Shown here: in pieces, positions 33,567 to 41,897 of the stretch | Numbering within the stretch: the first letter of the stretch is position 1 | How the letters are laid out: every line of letters starts with the position of its first letter | Assembly: GCF_030818255.1 (NCBI RefSeq) | Contig: NZ_JAUTAG010000001.1 | Location: 1,302,001 to 1,366,000 of the forward strand | DNA: 64,000 nt | Source: Microbacterium sp. SORGH_AS_0969 | Lineage (GTDB): Bacteria; Actinomycetota; Actinomycetes; Actinomycetales; Microbacteriaceae | Direction: 5' to 3' | Made by a program: the position numbers and the translations under genes | Notes under the pieces: model-generated | What the model was told of the DNA's origin: nothing | Database searches by the model: none | The model's input: only the letters and a program-made list of their open reading frames with translations

Positions 33567-35051
33567 TCACGAGAGCGAGCGGCGGCGGCGCAGCAGCACG
33601 CCTCCCATCAGCAGCGCGAGCAGGCCGGCGATTCCGAGTCCGAGGGCCGTGGAGCCGTCGGTCCCGGTGACCGCGAGCGTCCTCGCAGCGTTCGTCGTGA
33701 GCGGCGTCACCGAGCTCGTCGAAGCGACCGAGCCGACGACGGGGGTGCCGCCAGTGGTGGTGTGACCGCCGGGGGTTTCCGGGGTTCCGGGGGTTCCCGG
33801 GGTGCCGGGTGTGCCGGGGGTGCCGGGGGTGCCGGGGGTGCCGGGTGTTCCGGGGGTGCCGGGGGTGCCGGGTGTGCCGGGGGTGCCGGGGGTGCCGGGG
33901 GTGCCGGGTGTTCCGGGGGTGCCGGGTGTTCCCGGGGTGCCAGGCGTGCCGCCGGTGTGCGAGCCCTCGGTGGTGCTGTCGCCGATGACCGATACCGCGT
34001 TGCCACCGATCGTGACGGGCAGCTGGATCGGGATGACGGCCTGGTTGCCGCCGCCGATGCTGCCGGTGCCGTCGGTGACGATCCCACCGATCAGACCGCC
34101 GTCGCCGGCCCCACCTGTGGTGGTCGCGCCCGTGGAGGTGCTGTCACCGATGCCCGAAACGGCGTTGCCGCCGATGGTGACGGGTACGGCGATCGGGATG
34201 ATGGCCTGGTTGCCGCCGAGGAGGCTGTCCGTGCCGTCGGTTTCGACGTCGCCGGTGGAGCCGGTGTTGCCGCCGGTGGTGGTGGCGTCCTCGCTGTGGC
34301 TGTCACCGATGCCCGAAACGGCGTTGCCGCCGATGGTGACGGGTACGGCGATCGGGATGATGGCCTGGTTGCCGCCGCCGATGCTGTCCGTGCCGTCGGT
34401 TTCGACGTCGCCGGTAGAGCCGGTGTTGCCGGTGGTGCCGCCGGTGGTGTCGGCGTCCTCGCTGTGGCTGTCGCCGATCACCGAGACCGCGTTGCCGCCC
34501 ACGGTGACCGGCACCTCGACCGGTGCGACGGCCTGGTTGCCACCCGCGACGCTGTCGGTGCCGTCCGTGGTCACGGCGTCGGTCTTTCCCGGCACCTCGT
34601 CGGTGGGGACCGGTGCGACGTGCAGCGGGGGCTGCTCGGGGGCCGTCTCCGGCGCGGAAGCGGGCTCGGCAGGCACCGAGGTGTCGGCGTCCTCGCTGTG
34701 ACTGTCACCGACCACCGAGACGGCGTTTCCGCCGACGGTGACGGGCACCTCGACCGAGATGATCCCCTGGTTGCCCGAGGCCACCCCGTCGCTGCCGTCG
34801 GTGCTGGTCACCGGGGCGGCATCCGGAGCGGGCACCGAGGTGTCGGCATCCTCGCTGTGGCTGTCGCCGATCACCGAGACGGCGTTTCCGCCGATGGTGA
34901 CAGGCAGGTCGACCGACACGGCGGCCTGGTCGCCCGAGAGCAGACCGTCCGCTCCCGAGGTCTCCGCGGCGTTGGCGATGCCGCATCCGAGGACGGCCAG
35001 GCCGCCCCCGACGAGCGCGCCCAGCAGGGCACGCGAGTAGAACTTGCGCAT
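33567..35051 (-). CDS. Cell-wall-anchored protein with six chaplin-like repeats and LAxTG signal
   Basis: The 494-residue protein has a signal peptide ([20 protein letters not shown] then ANAAE, cleavage near residue 28). Six repeats of about 35-60 residues follow, each with [20 protein letters not shown] and VIGDS. This pattern of alternating beta residues, GNAV and VIG is that of the chaplin (DUF320) domain, but without the cysteine pair. Residues about 365-422 are roughly 19 Gly-Thr-Pro triplets, a collagen-like stretch. The C-terminus is LAVTG, then a hydrophobic helix and RRRRSLS: a sorting signal of the LAxTG type used by class E sortases, which anchor long chaplins in Streptomyces. ATG 35051 follows AGGAGAAA. 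Likely a surface-coat or hydrophobicity protein. Confidence 0.82.
   Translation of the reverse strand: MRKFYSRALLGALVGGGLAVLGCGIANAAETSGADGLLSGDQAAVSVDLPVTIGGNAVSVIGDSHSEDADTSVPAPDAAPVTSTDGSDGVASGNQGIISVEVPVTVGGNAVSVVGDSHSEDADTSVPAEPASAPETAPEQPPLHVAPVPTDEVPGKTDAVTTDGTDSVAGGNQAVAPVEVPVTVGGNAVSVIGDSHSEDADTTGGTTGNTGSTGDVETDGTDSIGGGNQAIIPIAVPVTIGGNAVSGIGDSHSEDATTTGGNTGSTGDVETDGTDSLLGGNQAIIPIAVPVTIGGNAVSGIGDSTSTGATTTGGAGDGGLIGGIVTDGTGSIGGGNQAVIPIQLPVTIGGNAVSVIGDSTTEGSHTGGTPGTPGTPGTPGTPGTPGTPGTPGTPGTPGTPGTPGTPGTPGTPGTPGTPGTPGTPETPGGHTTTGGTPVVGSVASTSSVTPLTTNAARTLAVTGTDGSTALGLGIAGLLALLMGGVLLRRRRSLS
33783..33957. repeat. 9-bp tandem repeat (about 19 copies) inside the surface-protein gene
   Basis: On the plus strand the unit is CCGGGGGTG with variants GGGTGTTCC and GGGTGTGCC; on the coding strand it encodes Gly-Thr-Pro. 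It is expected to vary in copy number by slippage while keeping the reading frame. Confidence 0.9.
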
Positions 35052-35129
35052 GAGTGTTTCTCCTGTGTGTGAATGAGGGTGCGCGAATGCGCGGGGTCGA
35101 TTGCCGTGCGGGGCACGGCGCGACCGTCC

Positions 35130-36255
35130 TCAGTCAGGAGAGACGTCGGTGGCGAAGACGGGGCTCCCCGGCAGGTCGTCGTCGACGTCGTGGCGCAGAG
35201 CGAGAAGCAGCATCCCGGCGCCGAAGGCGGCGTCGGCGGGCGTTGCGACGGGGGAGGGCGCGGCGGCGGAGCTCCCGGATGCCGACGACGAGGCCGGGAC
35301 GCCCGACACGCTCTGTGTGGCGAGGGGCGTCGGAGCGTCGGCGGGAACCGCGGGGGACGCGGGGGCGGCGATCTGCGTCGGCGGCGCGGAGTGCGCAGCG
35401 GCGGTGAAGAACGCGGCGGTCGCGCGAGCGTGCACGATGAGCGCGTCGGTGGGGTTGGCCGGGGGAGCCGTCGACGATGCGTCCACCAGCAGCGGGGACG
35501 CGGGGTCAGTCGCCACCGGCGCGGCCGGGGGCGTGACGACTCCGCCCGGGTCGACCGGCTCTACGGGCATCGGAACCGTCGGCACGACCGGAATCGAGGG
35601 GATGATGGGCGTCACCGGAGCGACGGGGTCGACGGAGGGAAGCTCGCCGACGATCACTGGAACCGTGCCGTCGACCGTGTCGCCCACGTCGGTGACGACG
35701 CCCCCGAGGCCCGTGTCGTCGACGATGGGTCCGACCACGGGCAGCGCCTCGACGGTGTCGACGACGGGCTCGACGATCGTGCCGCCCACGCCTGAGTCGA
35801 CGACATCGGACACCCCCTGCGTCGCGTCGTCGATGATGGCGTCGACCGTGCCGAGTGCTCCACCGGTGACGTCACCCGCCGTGTCGGAGACGGCGCTCGC
35901 CGTGTCGGTGACGGTGTCGGTCACCGTGTCGGTGATCTCGGTGACCGGGGCCGCGACGGGCTCGGGCAGCGCTTCGGAGACGGTGTCGGAGACGGATGCC
36001 GCGGTGTCGGGCGACGTGATCGGTGACAGGTTCGACGGCATCGGTGACGGGGCGGGCGACGTCGGCGACCGCATCGGTCGCGTCGTCGACGGTCGAGGCG
36101 ATTCCGCCGCGCAGACCGGATCCCCCGCCGTCATCGGCCGACGCGGACGTCACCGAGAGGATGAGCGAGAGGAGCGCGAGGGCGAATGCCGCGCAGGCGC
36201 CGGCGATGAGCAATCGCAGCGTGTGCGACACTCCCCGCTTCGCCGTGGCATCCAT
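35130..36255 (-). pseudogene. Secreted Asp/Thr/Val-repeat protein, frameshifted at about 36010
   Basis: ATG 36255 starts MDATAKRGVSHTLRLLIAGA, and the signal peptide ends SVTSASADD. The mature start reads GGIASTVDDATDAVADVARP. At a CCC run (36009-36011 on the plus strand as GGG) the frame breaks; the rest continues in another frame as DTAASVSDTVSEALPEP, TEITDTVTDTVTDTASAVSD and a Pro-rich region, to the stop at 35130. Removing one base of the run joins both parts into a protein of about 374 residues made of D-T-V/A degenerate repeats. No LPxTG motif is seen. It lies 78 bases upstream of the chaplin-like gene on the same strand, suggesting a joint surface operon. Confidence 0.7.
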
Positions 36256-36438
36256 CGATGCACCCCCAAAGAATCGTGAGCGACTCTGCGGCGGCAACGG
36301 TACGCCTGCGTCGGCGGGTTCGATAGGGCGGGGGTGAAATCTCGGTAGTCGGTAAGTAACCGCGGGATGACGGGCGACACGCCGGATGGGAAAAATGATT
36401 TGACAGCCGGGACCTTGGATGGCTAGGCGTCCGGCGAG

Positions 36439-36650
36439 TTATCCCCCGAGTTGTGCACATGCGAACCCCGTAGCGCACAACCTTCAAGCCGAAGTTCACG
36501 CAGGTTTCAAACAGAAAAGCTGTGGAGAGATTTATCCCTGGTCGGAGGGCTATTTTTGCCTAAAATTCGTATCCATCCACCTAGTTGTCCACAGTAGTTG
36601 TGCACAGACGTGGCGGCGTTTCCCGCAAACTCTCCACAGAGTTATCCACA
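36439..36650. promoter_or_regulatory. DnaA-box cluster upstream of dnaB
   Basis: The 590-base gap 36256-36845 has no gene and is less GC-rich than its surroundings. It holds a perfect actinobacterial DnaA box TTGTCCACA (36585-36593), a perfect TTATCCACA (36642-36650), TTGTGCACA twice (36451-36459, 36598-36606) and weaker forms (TTATCCCCC 36439-36447, CTCTCCACA 36630-36638). An AT-rich patch TATTTTTGCCTAAAATTCG (36551-36569) lies between them and contains a TAAAAT -10-like box. TTGACA at 36400-36405 is a -35 candidate. DnaA control of dnaB, or a DnaA titration site, is inferred. Confidence 0.75.
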
Positions 36651-36845
36651 GGTCTGTTTGCATGTGGAGACAGTGGTATCTAGCGTGGGGGCAGCCCCTC
36701 GGGCATCCCCCTCACCACCGGCGCGCGTCGATGTCGGATGTTGGTGATTTCATGCTGGCGAGATCGTCCCACCCGCAGCGTTCCCGACCTTCCCACGCGC
36801 GCGCGCGAGGAGGTGAGGGGGCGTCGGAGCACTGAAGGAGAGCAC

Positions 36846-38213
36846 GTGTCGATCGCTGACATCGCCGAAGAGCGTCTCGGAAAAGCGCCGCGCCCCGAGC
36901 GCACCCCGCCGCACGACATGCTGGCCGAGCAGAGCGCTCTGGGCGGCATGCTCCTGTCGAAGGATGCCGTGGCGGATGTCATCGAGACCCTTCGCGGCCC
37001 CGACTTCTACGTGCCGAAGCACGAGCTGATCTTCGAGGCGATCCTCACCCTCTACTCGCACGGTGAGCCGACCGACGTCGTGGCCGTCACCGACGAGCTC
37101 ATCAAGACCGGCGAGCTCCAGCGTGCCGGGGGTGCGGATTACCTCCACACCCTGACCTCGATCGTCCCCACGGCCGCCAACGCCGGCTATTACGCGTCGA
37201 TCGTCGCCGAGCGCGCTCTGCTGCGCCGCCTCGTCGAGGCCGGCACCCGCATCGTGCAGATGGGTTACGCCGGTGAGGGCGACCCGACCGAGCTCGTCAA
37301 CAGCGCTCAGGCCGAGATCTACAACGTCTCGGGCGACGACAGCGCCGAAGACTACATTCCCCTGACGGTGGCCGTGGATGCCGCTGTCGACGAGATCGAG
37401 GCCGCTCGCGGCCGCGACGGGTCGATGACCGGCATCCCCACCGGCTTCGCCGGTCTCGATCAGCTGACCAACGGCCTGCACCCCGGTCAGATGATCGTTC
37501 TCGCCGCGCGTCCGGCCATGGGTAAGTCGACGCTCGCGCTCGACTTCGCCCGCGCCGCCGCGATCAAGTCGAACGCTCCGTGCATCTTCTTCTCGCTCGA
37601 AATGGGTCGGTCCGAGATTGCGATGCGCCTGCTCAGCGCCGAGGGAGCCATCCCGCTGCAGAGCATGCGCAAGGGAACCCTCGACTCCCGCGACTGGACC
37701 ACCGTCGCCGCCACCCGCGGCCGCATCAACGACGCGCCCCTCTACATCGACGACAGCCCGAACATGACGCTGGTCGAGATCCGCGCGAAGTGCCGTCGCC
37801 TGAAGCAGCGCGAGGGTTTGAAGATGGTCGTCATCGACTACCTGCAGCTGCTCACGAGCGGTAAGCGCGTCGAGTCGCGCCAGCAAGAGGTCAGTGAGTT
37901 CTCGCGTGCGCTGAAGCTGATGGCGAAGGAGCTGCAGGTTCCCGTCATCGCCCTGTCGCAGCTGAACCGTGGTGCCGAGCAGCGCGCCGACAAGAAGCCG
38001 GCTCTCTCCGACCTGCGTGAGTCGGGCTCGATCGAGCAGGATGCCGACATGGTCGTGCTCCTGCACCGTGAGGCCGCGTACGAGAAGGACTCCCCGCGTG
38101 CGGGCGAGGCGGACCTGATCGTGGCGAAGCATCGTAACGGGCCGACCGATACGATCACGGTGGCGTTCCAGGGGCATTATTCGCGGTTCGCGGATATGGC
38201 GCCGGGGATGTGA
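36846..38213 (+). CDS. dnaB: Replicative DNA helicase
   Basis: The 455-residue helicase has the N-terminal helical domain (PHDMLAEQSALGGMLLSKDA) and a RecA-like core with Walker A ARPAMGKSTLAL near residue 225, Walker B MVVIDYLQLLTSG and the motif PVIALSQLNRGAEQRADKKP. No intein is present, unlike many actinobacterial dnaB genes. GTG 36846 is chosen because AAGGAG lies 5 bases upstream and MSIADIAEERLG is the usual N-terminus; an in-frame upstream ATG would add 36 unrelated residues. The upstream region carries a DnaA-box cluster. Confidence 0.96.
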   Translation: MSIADIAEERLGKAPRPERTPPHDMLAEQSALGGMLLSKDAVADVIETLRGPDFYVPKHELIFEAILTLYSHGEPTDVVAVTDELIKTGELQRAGGADYLHTLTSIVPTAANAGYYASIVAERALLRRLVEAGTRIVQMGYAGEGDPTELVNSAQAEIYNVSGDDSAEDYIPLTVAVDAAVDEIEAARGRDGSMTGIPTGFAGLDQLTNGLHPGQMIVLAARPAMGKSTLALDFARAAAIKSNAPCIFFSLEMGRSEIAMRLLSAEGAIPLQSMRKGTLDSRDWTTVAATRGRINDAPLYIDDSPNMTLVEIRAKCRRLKQREGLKMVVIDYLQLLTSGKRVESRQQEVSEFSRALKLMAKELQVPVIALSQLNRGAEQRADKKPALSDLRESGSIEQDADMVVLLHREAAYEKDSPRAGEADLIVAKHRNGPTDTITVAFQGHYSRFADMAPGM

Positions 38214-38240
38214 CCCAGCCGTGTCGATCGCGGTGACGGC

Positions 38241-38906
38241 GTGAGACTCCTCCTCACCTCCGGTGGTGTCACGAACGACAGCATCCGTGCCGCTCTCGTC
38301 GAGCTGCTCGGCAAGCCGATCGAGGAGTCGCGCGCGTTGGTGATCCCGACGGCGCAGTGGGGCCACCCGATGTGCACGCCCGAGAGCCTGTGGCGCGCTG
38401 TCTCGGGGAAGACGCGTCTCGTGGAGCTGGGCTGGGAGTCCGTCGGGGTCCTTGAGCTCCTCGCGTTGCCCACCATGCGTCGCGAGCGCTGGGAGCCGTG
38501 GGTGCGAGAGGCCGATGTCCTCCTCGTCGACGGAGGCGAGGCGGTGTACCTCGCGCACTGGCTGCGCGAGTCGGGGCTCGCTGACCTGCTTCCGTCACTG
38601 TCAGACACGGTGTGGGTCGGGGTGAGTGCCGGCAGCATGGTGCTGACGCCGCGCATCGGGCCAGAGTTCGTCGAGTGGCAGCCGGACGGCACCGACGAGA
38701 CGCTCGGTCTCGTCGAGTTCTCGATCTTCCCGCACCTGGACTATCCGGGCTGGTCGTCGAACACGACGGAGAGCGCGCGCCGGTGGGCGGCGAAGATCGG
38801 TGGTCCGGCCTATGCGATCGACGACGAGACGGCCCTCATGGTCGAGGGCGATGAGGTGCGCGTGGTGTCGGAGGGGCGCTGGGAGCACTTCGCAGGCGGG
38901 GCTTAG
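38241..38906 (+). CDS. Peptidase E-like (S51) family protein
   Basis: The 221-residue protein begins MRLLLTSGGVTNDSIRAALV and has the class I glutamine amidotransferase-like fold of peptidase S51: VLLVDGGEAVYLAHWL, and the nucleophile elbow WVGVSAGSMVLTP with the catalytic serine near residue 130. The family cleaves Asp-X dipeptides (PepE), although many homologs are uncharacterised. GTG 38241 lies 27 bases after dnaB with no clear Shine-Dalgarno. It reads in the same direction as dnaB and may share its transcript. Confidence 0.85.
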   Translation: MRLLLTSGGVTNDSIRAALVELLGKPIEESRALVIPTAQWGHPMCTPESLWRAVSGKTRLVELGWESVGVLELLALPTMRRERWEPWVREADVLLVDGGEAVYLAHWLRESGLADLLPSLSDTVWVGVSAGSMVLTPRIGPEFVEWQPDGTDETLGLVEFSIFPHLDYPGWSSNTTESARRWAAKIGGPAYAIDDETALMVEGDEVRVVSEGRWEHFAGGA

Positions 38907-38918
38907 CCGGGGGCGCGA

Positions 38919-39605
38919 TCAGCCCCGGAGGGCGTCGTCGACGGGCATCGCGCGGGTCCATCCCTGCTCGTGCAGCCGCCGCGTCCCAGCGAGGATCAGA
39001 TCGAGGGCGAAACCGAACTCGGCATCGTCGTCGCACGCCTCACCCGCGTGGGGAGAGGTGGTGGCCATGCGCACGATCGCGGGATACGACGTCGCGAAGG
39101 TCGCCATCGCGCGCGCCCGTTCGTCGGGATCGCTGGGCGGTTGCGGGGTCGGCAGCACGTCCCGCGTGAAGCCCCACATGCGTGTCGACAGGGCGTGCAT
39201 CGTGTGATGCACGAGATCGGCCGAGAGCCCGCCGGCGAACATGCCCGCCATCAGGGCGTCCATGTGCCGCAGGGTCAGCGGGGTCGCGAGCGGGCGCGTC
39301 TCGATCGCTTCTCGAGCCCAGGGGTGCGCGGCGAACGCCGCTCGGGCCGCGAAGATCCGCGCCCGCGTTGCGTGCATCCAGTCGCCTTCGGCGTCGACGT
39401 CGGGGACGCCGGCGATCACGTGGTCGAGCATGTTGTCGATCAGCTCGGAACGGTTGGCGACGTGGTTGTATAGCGCCATCGGGGTGACCTTCAGCTGGTC
39501 GGCGAGAGCCCGCCGCATGCTCGTCCGATCGAGCCCCTGCTCGTCGGCCATCGCGACCGCAGCCTCGACGACGCGCTCCCTGTCGAGGCGCGGGGGAGTT
39601 GACAT
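38919..39605 (-). CDS. TetR/AcrR family transcriptional regulator
   Basis: The 228-residue regulator begins MSTPPRLDRERVVEAAVAMA with the TetR HTH (LDRTSMRRALADQLKVTPMA, LYNHVANRSELIDNMLDHVI) and an all-helical ligand domain with LRHMDALMAGMFAGGLSADL. It is divergent from the DUF4386 gene; the 29 bases between them contain CATATGTACAGCGTATAT and further GTATAC-type half sites, a probable shared operator. The effector is unknown. It presumably represses both itself and the membrane protein. Confidence 0.9.
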   Translation of the reverse strand: MSTPPRLDRERVVEAAVAMADEQGLDRTSMRRALADQLKVTPMALYNHVANRSELIDNMLDHVIAGVPDVDAEGDWMHATRARIFAARAAFAAHPWAREAIETRPLATPLTLRHMDALMAGMFAGGLSADLVHHTMHALSTRMWGFTRDVLPTPQPPSDPDERARAMATFATSYPAIVRMATTSPHAGEACDDDAEFGFALDLILAGTRRLHEQGWTRAMPVDDALRG

Positions 39606-39634
39606 ATGTACAGCGTATATCCATACTCTCGATC

Positions 39635-40327
39635 ATGCAGGCATACACCGTATACACCAACGCTTCTCCGTCCCTCTCGCGGCACACCCCGCGCCAGCAC
39701 GCCCGCGCCGCCGGCATCCTCTACTTGGTGACCCACGTGACGTCGGTCGTCGCCGTGGTCGCGTATGGTGCCGGGCTTCTCCCGGCGGGAATCACGCTCG
39801 AGTTCGCCCTCGCGATCGGGTGCGCGGGGACGGGGGTGCTGCTCTGGCACCTCTTGCGCGCCTTTGGGCCGGTCCGCGCCGCGACCTTCGCGATCCTCCG
39901 CGCGGTCGAAGCGGCGGTCATCATCGCCGGGACGCTGCCGATGCTCGCGATGATGTGGGCGCCGATGGCTGGTGGCGCGGTGACGGAGGTGGCATCCGCG
40001 ATGCACACCGCCTCGTTCCTGGTGGGTCAAGGCTTGGTGATCAGTGTCAACACGATCGTGCTCGGGTGGCTGCTGTGGGACGCGCGCGTCGTTCCCCGCG
40101 CGCTCGCCGCGCTCGGCCTCGTCGGGGGCGCGCTCGTGCTCGCGAGCAACCACTGCCAGCTGTGGGCGGTCATCCCTCTCAACGGGCCGGTCGCGGGGGT
40201 GGCGGCGCTGCCGGTGTTCGCCTTCGAGGTCTGGCTCGCGATCCTGCTCATCGTCCGCGGGTTCCGGGAGCCTGTCGCCGCGGACCTCTCCGCCCAGCCG
40301 AGTGGCCCGATAGGGTCACCGGCATGA
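39635..40327 (+). CDS. DUF4386-like membrane protein
   Basis: The 230-residue protein has about six hydrophobic segments (AAGILYLVTHVTSVVAVVAY, LEFALAIGCAGTGVLLWHLL, AVEAAVIIAGTLPMLAMMW, ISVNTIVLGWLLWDARVVPR, FAFEVWLAILLIVRGF), the layout of DUF4386 proteins, whose function is not established. I chose ATG 39635 because it follows directly on the AT-rich operator; the upstream TTG 39599 lies inside the tetR start region. Its stop overlaps the next start (ATGA, 40324-40327). Control by the divergent TetR regulator is likely. Confidence 0.8.
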   Translation: MQAYTVYTNASPSLSRHTPRQHARAAGILYLVTHVTSVVAVVAYGAGLLPAGITLEFALAIGCAGTGVLLWHLLRAFGPVRAATFAILRAVEAAVIIAGTLPMLAMMWAPMAGGAVTEVASAMHTASFLVGQGLVISVNTIVLGWLLWDARVVPRALAALGLVGGALVLASNHCQLWAVIPLNGPVAGVAALPVFAFEVWLAILLIVRGFREPVAADLSAQPSGPIGSPA

Positions 40328-40692
40328 CCGATCGCGCCGTCCCGAACCTGCCGTCTCGCGACTTCGACGCCACCATCGCGTTCTATCGAGGGTTCGGGTT
40401 CGAGCAGGACTACCGCGACGAGGGCTGGCTCATCCTTCGGCGCGGCGAGCTCTCGCTGGAGTTCTTCCCCTTCGCCGACCTCGACCCCGCGAGCAGCTCG
40501 TTCATGCGCAGCATCCGCGTCGACGACGTCGATGAGCTGTACCGACGCATCACGTCGGCGGGCGTCGCCGAGAAGACGGTCGGGTTCCCGCGCGTTCATC
40601 CGGTGACGATGCAGCCGTCGGGATTGCGGATCGGGAACCTGGTCGACATCGACGGCACGCAGGTGAACCTGATCGAGAACCCCGCGCCGTGA
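40324..40692 (+). CDS. VOC-family protein (bleomycin resistance-like)
   Basis: The 122-residue protein has the glyoxalase/bleomycin-resistance fold: AVPNLPSRDFDATIAFYRGF, EGWLILRRGELSLEFFPF, RSIRVDDVDELYRRITSAGV and NLVDIDGTQVNLIENP. Proteins of this length bind bleomycin-type drugs as dimers without metal. ATG 40324 overlaps the preceding stop and also has TAGGGT (40311-40316) at a leaderless distance, so both coupled and independent expression are possible. Confidence 0.88.
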   Translation: MTDRAVPNLPSRDFDATIAFYRGFGFEQDYRDEGWLILRRGELSLEFFPFADLDPASSSFMRSIRVDDVDELYRRITSAGVAEKTVGFPRVHPVTMQPSGLRIGNLVDIDGTQVNLIENPAP

Positions 40693-40711
40693 GACGCGGA
40701 CTGAGCCTTCC

Positions 40712-40717
40712 TAAGCT
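40712..40717 (+). promoter_or_regulatory. -10 box of leaderless Imm70-like gene
   Basis: TAAGCT ends 6 bases before ATG 40724. Confidence 0.5.
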
Positions 40718-40723
40718 CTTGCC

Positions 40724-41134
40724 ATGAGCGTCAGTCTGCGGGTGGGTCCAATCGCGTATCCCGTCGGACGCGCCGACTTCCTCGGGTCGTTCTTCGACAC
40801 CGTCACGGTTCGGCTCGAGGGAGGTGCTCGCGGCTCGCGGTTCCCGACGCTCGCGGCTCTGTATCGGGATGGTGAGATGTCTCCGGATGCCACGGAGCTC
40901 GCCCGCGTGGAACTGGCGGACGTCGAGCGGGAGTTGCGGCAATACGCGCCCGCCGACGTGGTCTGGGACATCGACAAGCCGGACGTCAGCCCGCCGTGGG
41001 GGAGCGGCATCGCCGACACGATCACCTCGCTCGGTGATTACTTCGTGACGGCCGATGGGCGGCAGCTCATTGCGGTAATGGACACTGCGCTCGATGCGAG
41101 CGCGCGCACGGGCAAACCGATGCGGATCGCCTGA
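40724..41134 (+). CDS. Imm70-like immunity protein, orphan
   Basis: The 136-residue protein reads VSLRVGPIAYPVGRADFLGS and FFDTVTVRL, with GSRFPTLAALYRDGEMS, YAPADVVWDIDKPDVSPPWG and DYFVTADGRQLIAVM. This order of motifs matches the Imm70 family, immunity proteins of polymorphic toxins. No toxin gene, WXG/LXG or Rhs locus is nearby, so it would be an orphan that protects against toxins of competitors. The identification is from pattern memory; an uncharacterised housekeeping role cannot be excluded. Confidence 0.7.
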   Translation: MSVSLRVGPIAYPVGRADFLGSFFDTVTVRLEGGARGSRFPTLAALYRDGEMSPDATELARVELADVERELRQYAPADVVWDIDKPDVSPPWGSGIADTITSLGDYFVTADGRQLIAVMDTALDASARTGKPMRIA

Positions 41135-41143
41135 CCGCGGACG

Positions 41144-41722
41144 TCAGGGTTGCCAGAATCCGAGCGTGCATAGCAGCTGCGTATCGTCGTCGGCGTCCGC
41201 GGGCGGCTCGATGGCCGGCGGGAAGACGCCCCACTGCCGCCACTCGTCGGCGTGCGGGACCACGTGCTCGTTGAATCCGACGACCAGCTCGGGGGAGAGG
41301 TGGAACGGGATGCCGAAGTGCTTCGCGATCGAGTAAGCCTGGAACGCGCGATACGTCGCGAGGTGCGCGAAGCCCTCGTCGGCCGGGTAGTCGCCGTAGG
41401 TGAACCGTAAGGTCTCGGCTACGTCGCCCGACCGCACGGCTTCCGTCGCCGTGTCGTTGAGCTCGTCATAGGACGCGATGGGGTCGTCGCCGAGCAGATC
41501 GACGCCGGCGTACGGGTCACCGTCCGCGGCGGCTCGGCCCGCGAGCACGTCGGGAATCCATGCTTCGTCGTAGGCGTGTCGTCCGAGGATGCCGAGCAGC
41601 GTGGGCGACTCGAGCTGGCTCCACTCCTTCGGCACGGATGCGGAGAAGTCAGCGGGATCGAGCTGGTCGATGACCTCGCGCAGCGCGGCATCGGCGTGGA
41701 GGAAGAGTTCGACTGGGGTCAT
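41144..41722 (-). CDS. DinB-like / maleylpyruvate isomerase N-terminal family protein
   Basis: The 192-residue protein starts MTPVELFLHADAALREVIDQ and has SASVPKEWSQLESPTLLGIL, GRHAYDEAWIPDVLAGR and FGIPFHLSPELVVGFNEHVV. The helical-bundle layout with spaced histidines is that of the TIGR03086/DinB superfamily of putative mycothiol-dependent, metal-binding enzymes. ATG 41722 follows TACCCT (41730-41735) at 7 bases, a leaderless start. It is convergent with the Imm70-like gene and marks the left edge of the lower-GC island. Confidence 0.8.
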   Translation of the reverse strand: MTPVELFLHADAALREVIDQLDPADFSASVPKEWSQLESPTLLGILGRHAYDEAWIPDVLAGRAAADGDPYAGVDLLGDDPIASYDELNDTATEAVRSGDVAETLRFTYGDYPADEGFAHLATYRAFQAYSIAKHFGIPFHLSPELVVGFNEHVVPHADEWRQWGVFPPAIEPPADADDDTQLLCTLGFWQP

Positions 41723-41897
41723 GGTGGGGAGGGTACTCCGGGGGCGGACATGGACTAGACGTCCCTTGCGGCTCGAACACAACGCTTGATTCGTGGCTAG
41801 CTGGGCAAGATGCCCGAACCACTCACGACCGGCGCGCCTCCGGCCCCCGAGTAAGCACGACGCCGCAAAGGCACTGCCTCGATGTCGTCATACTGAC

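Noticed and set aside
33802..34701. Plus-strand frame encoding (Val-Pro-Gly)n over the surface-protein gene
   Set aside because: It is the antisense of the 9-bp Gly-Thr-Pro repeat. The minus-strand frame has a signal peptide, conserved repeats and a sorting signal, while this one has none.
36439..36650. Chromosomal origin of replication
   Set aside because: DnaA boxes and an AT-rich patch are present, but dnaA and dnaN are not adjacent and the box number is low for an actinobacterial oriC. It is kept as a DnaA-binding region only.
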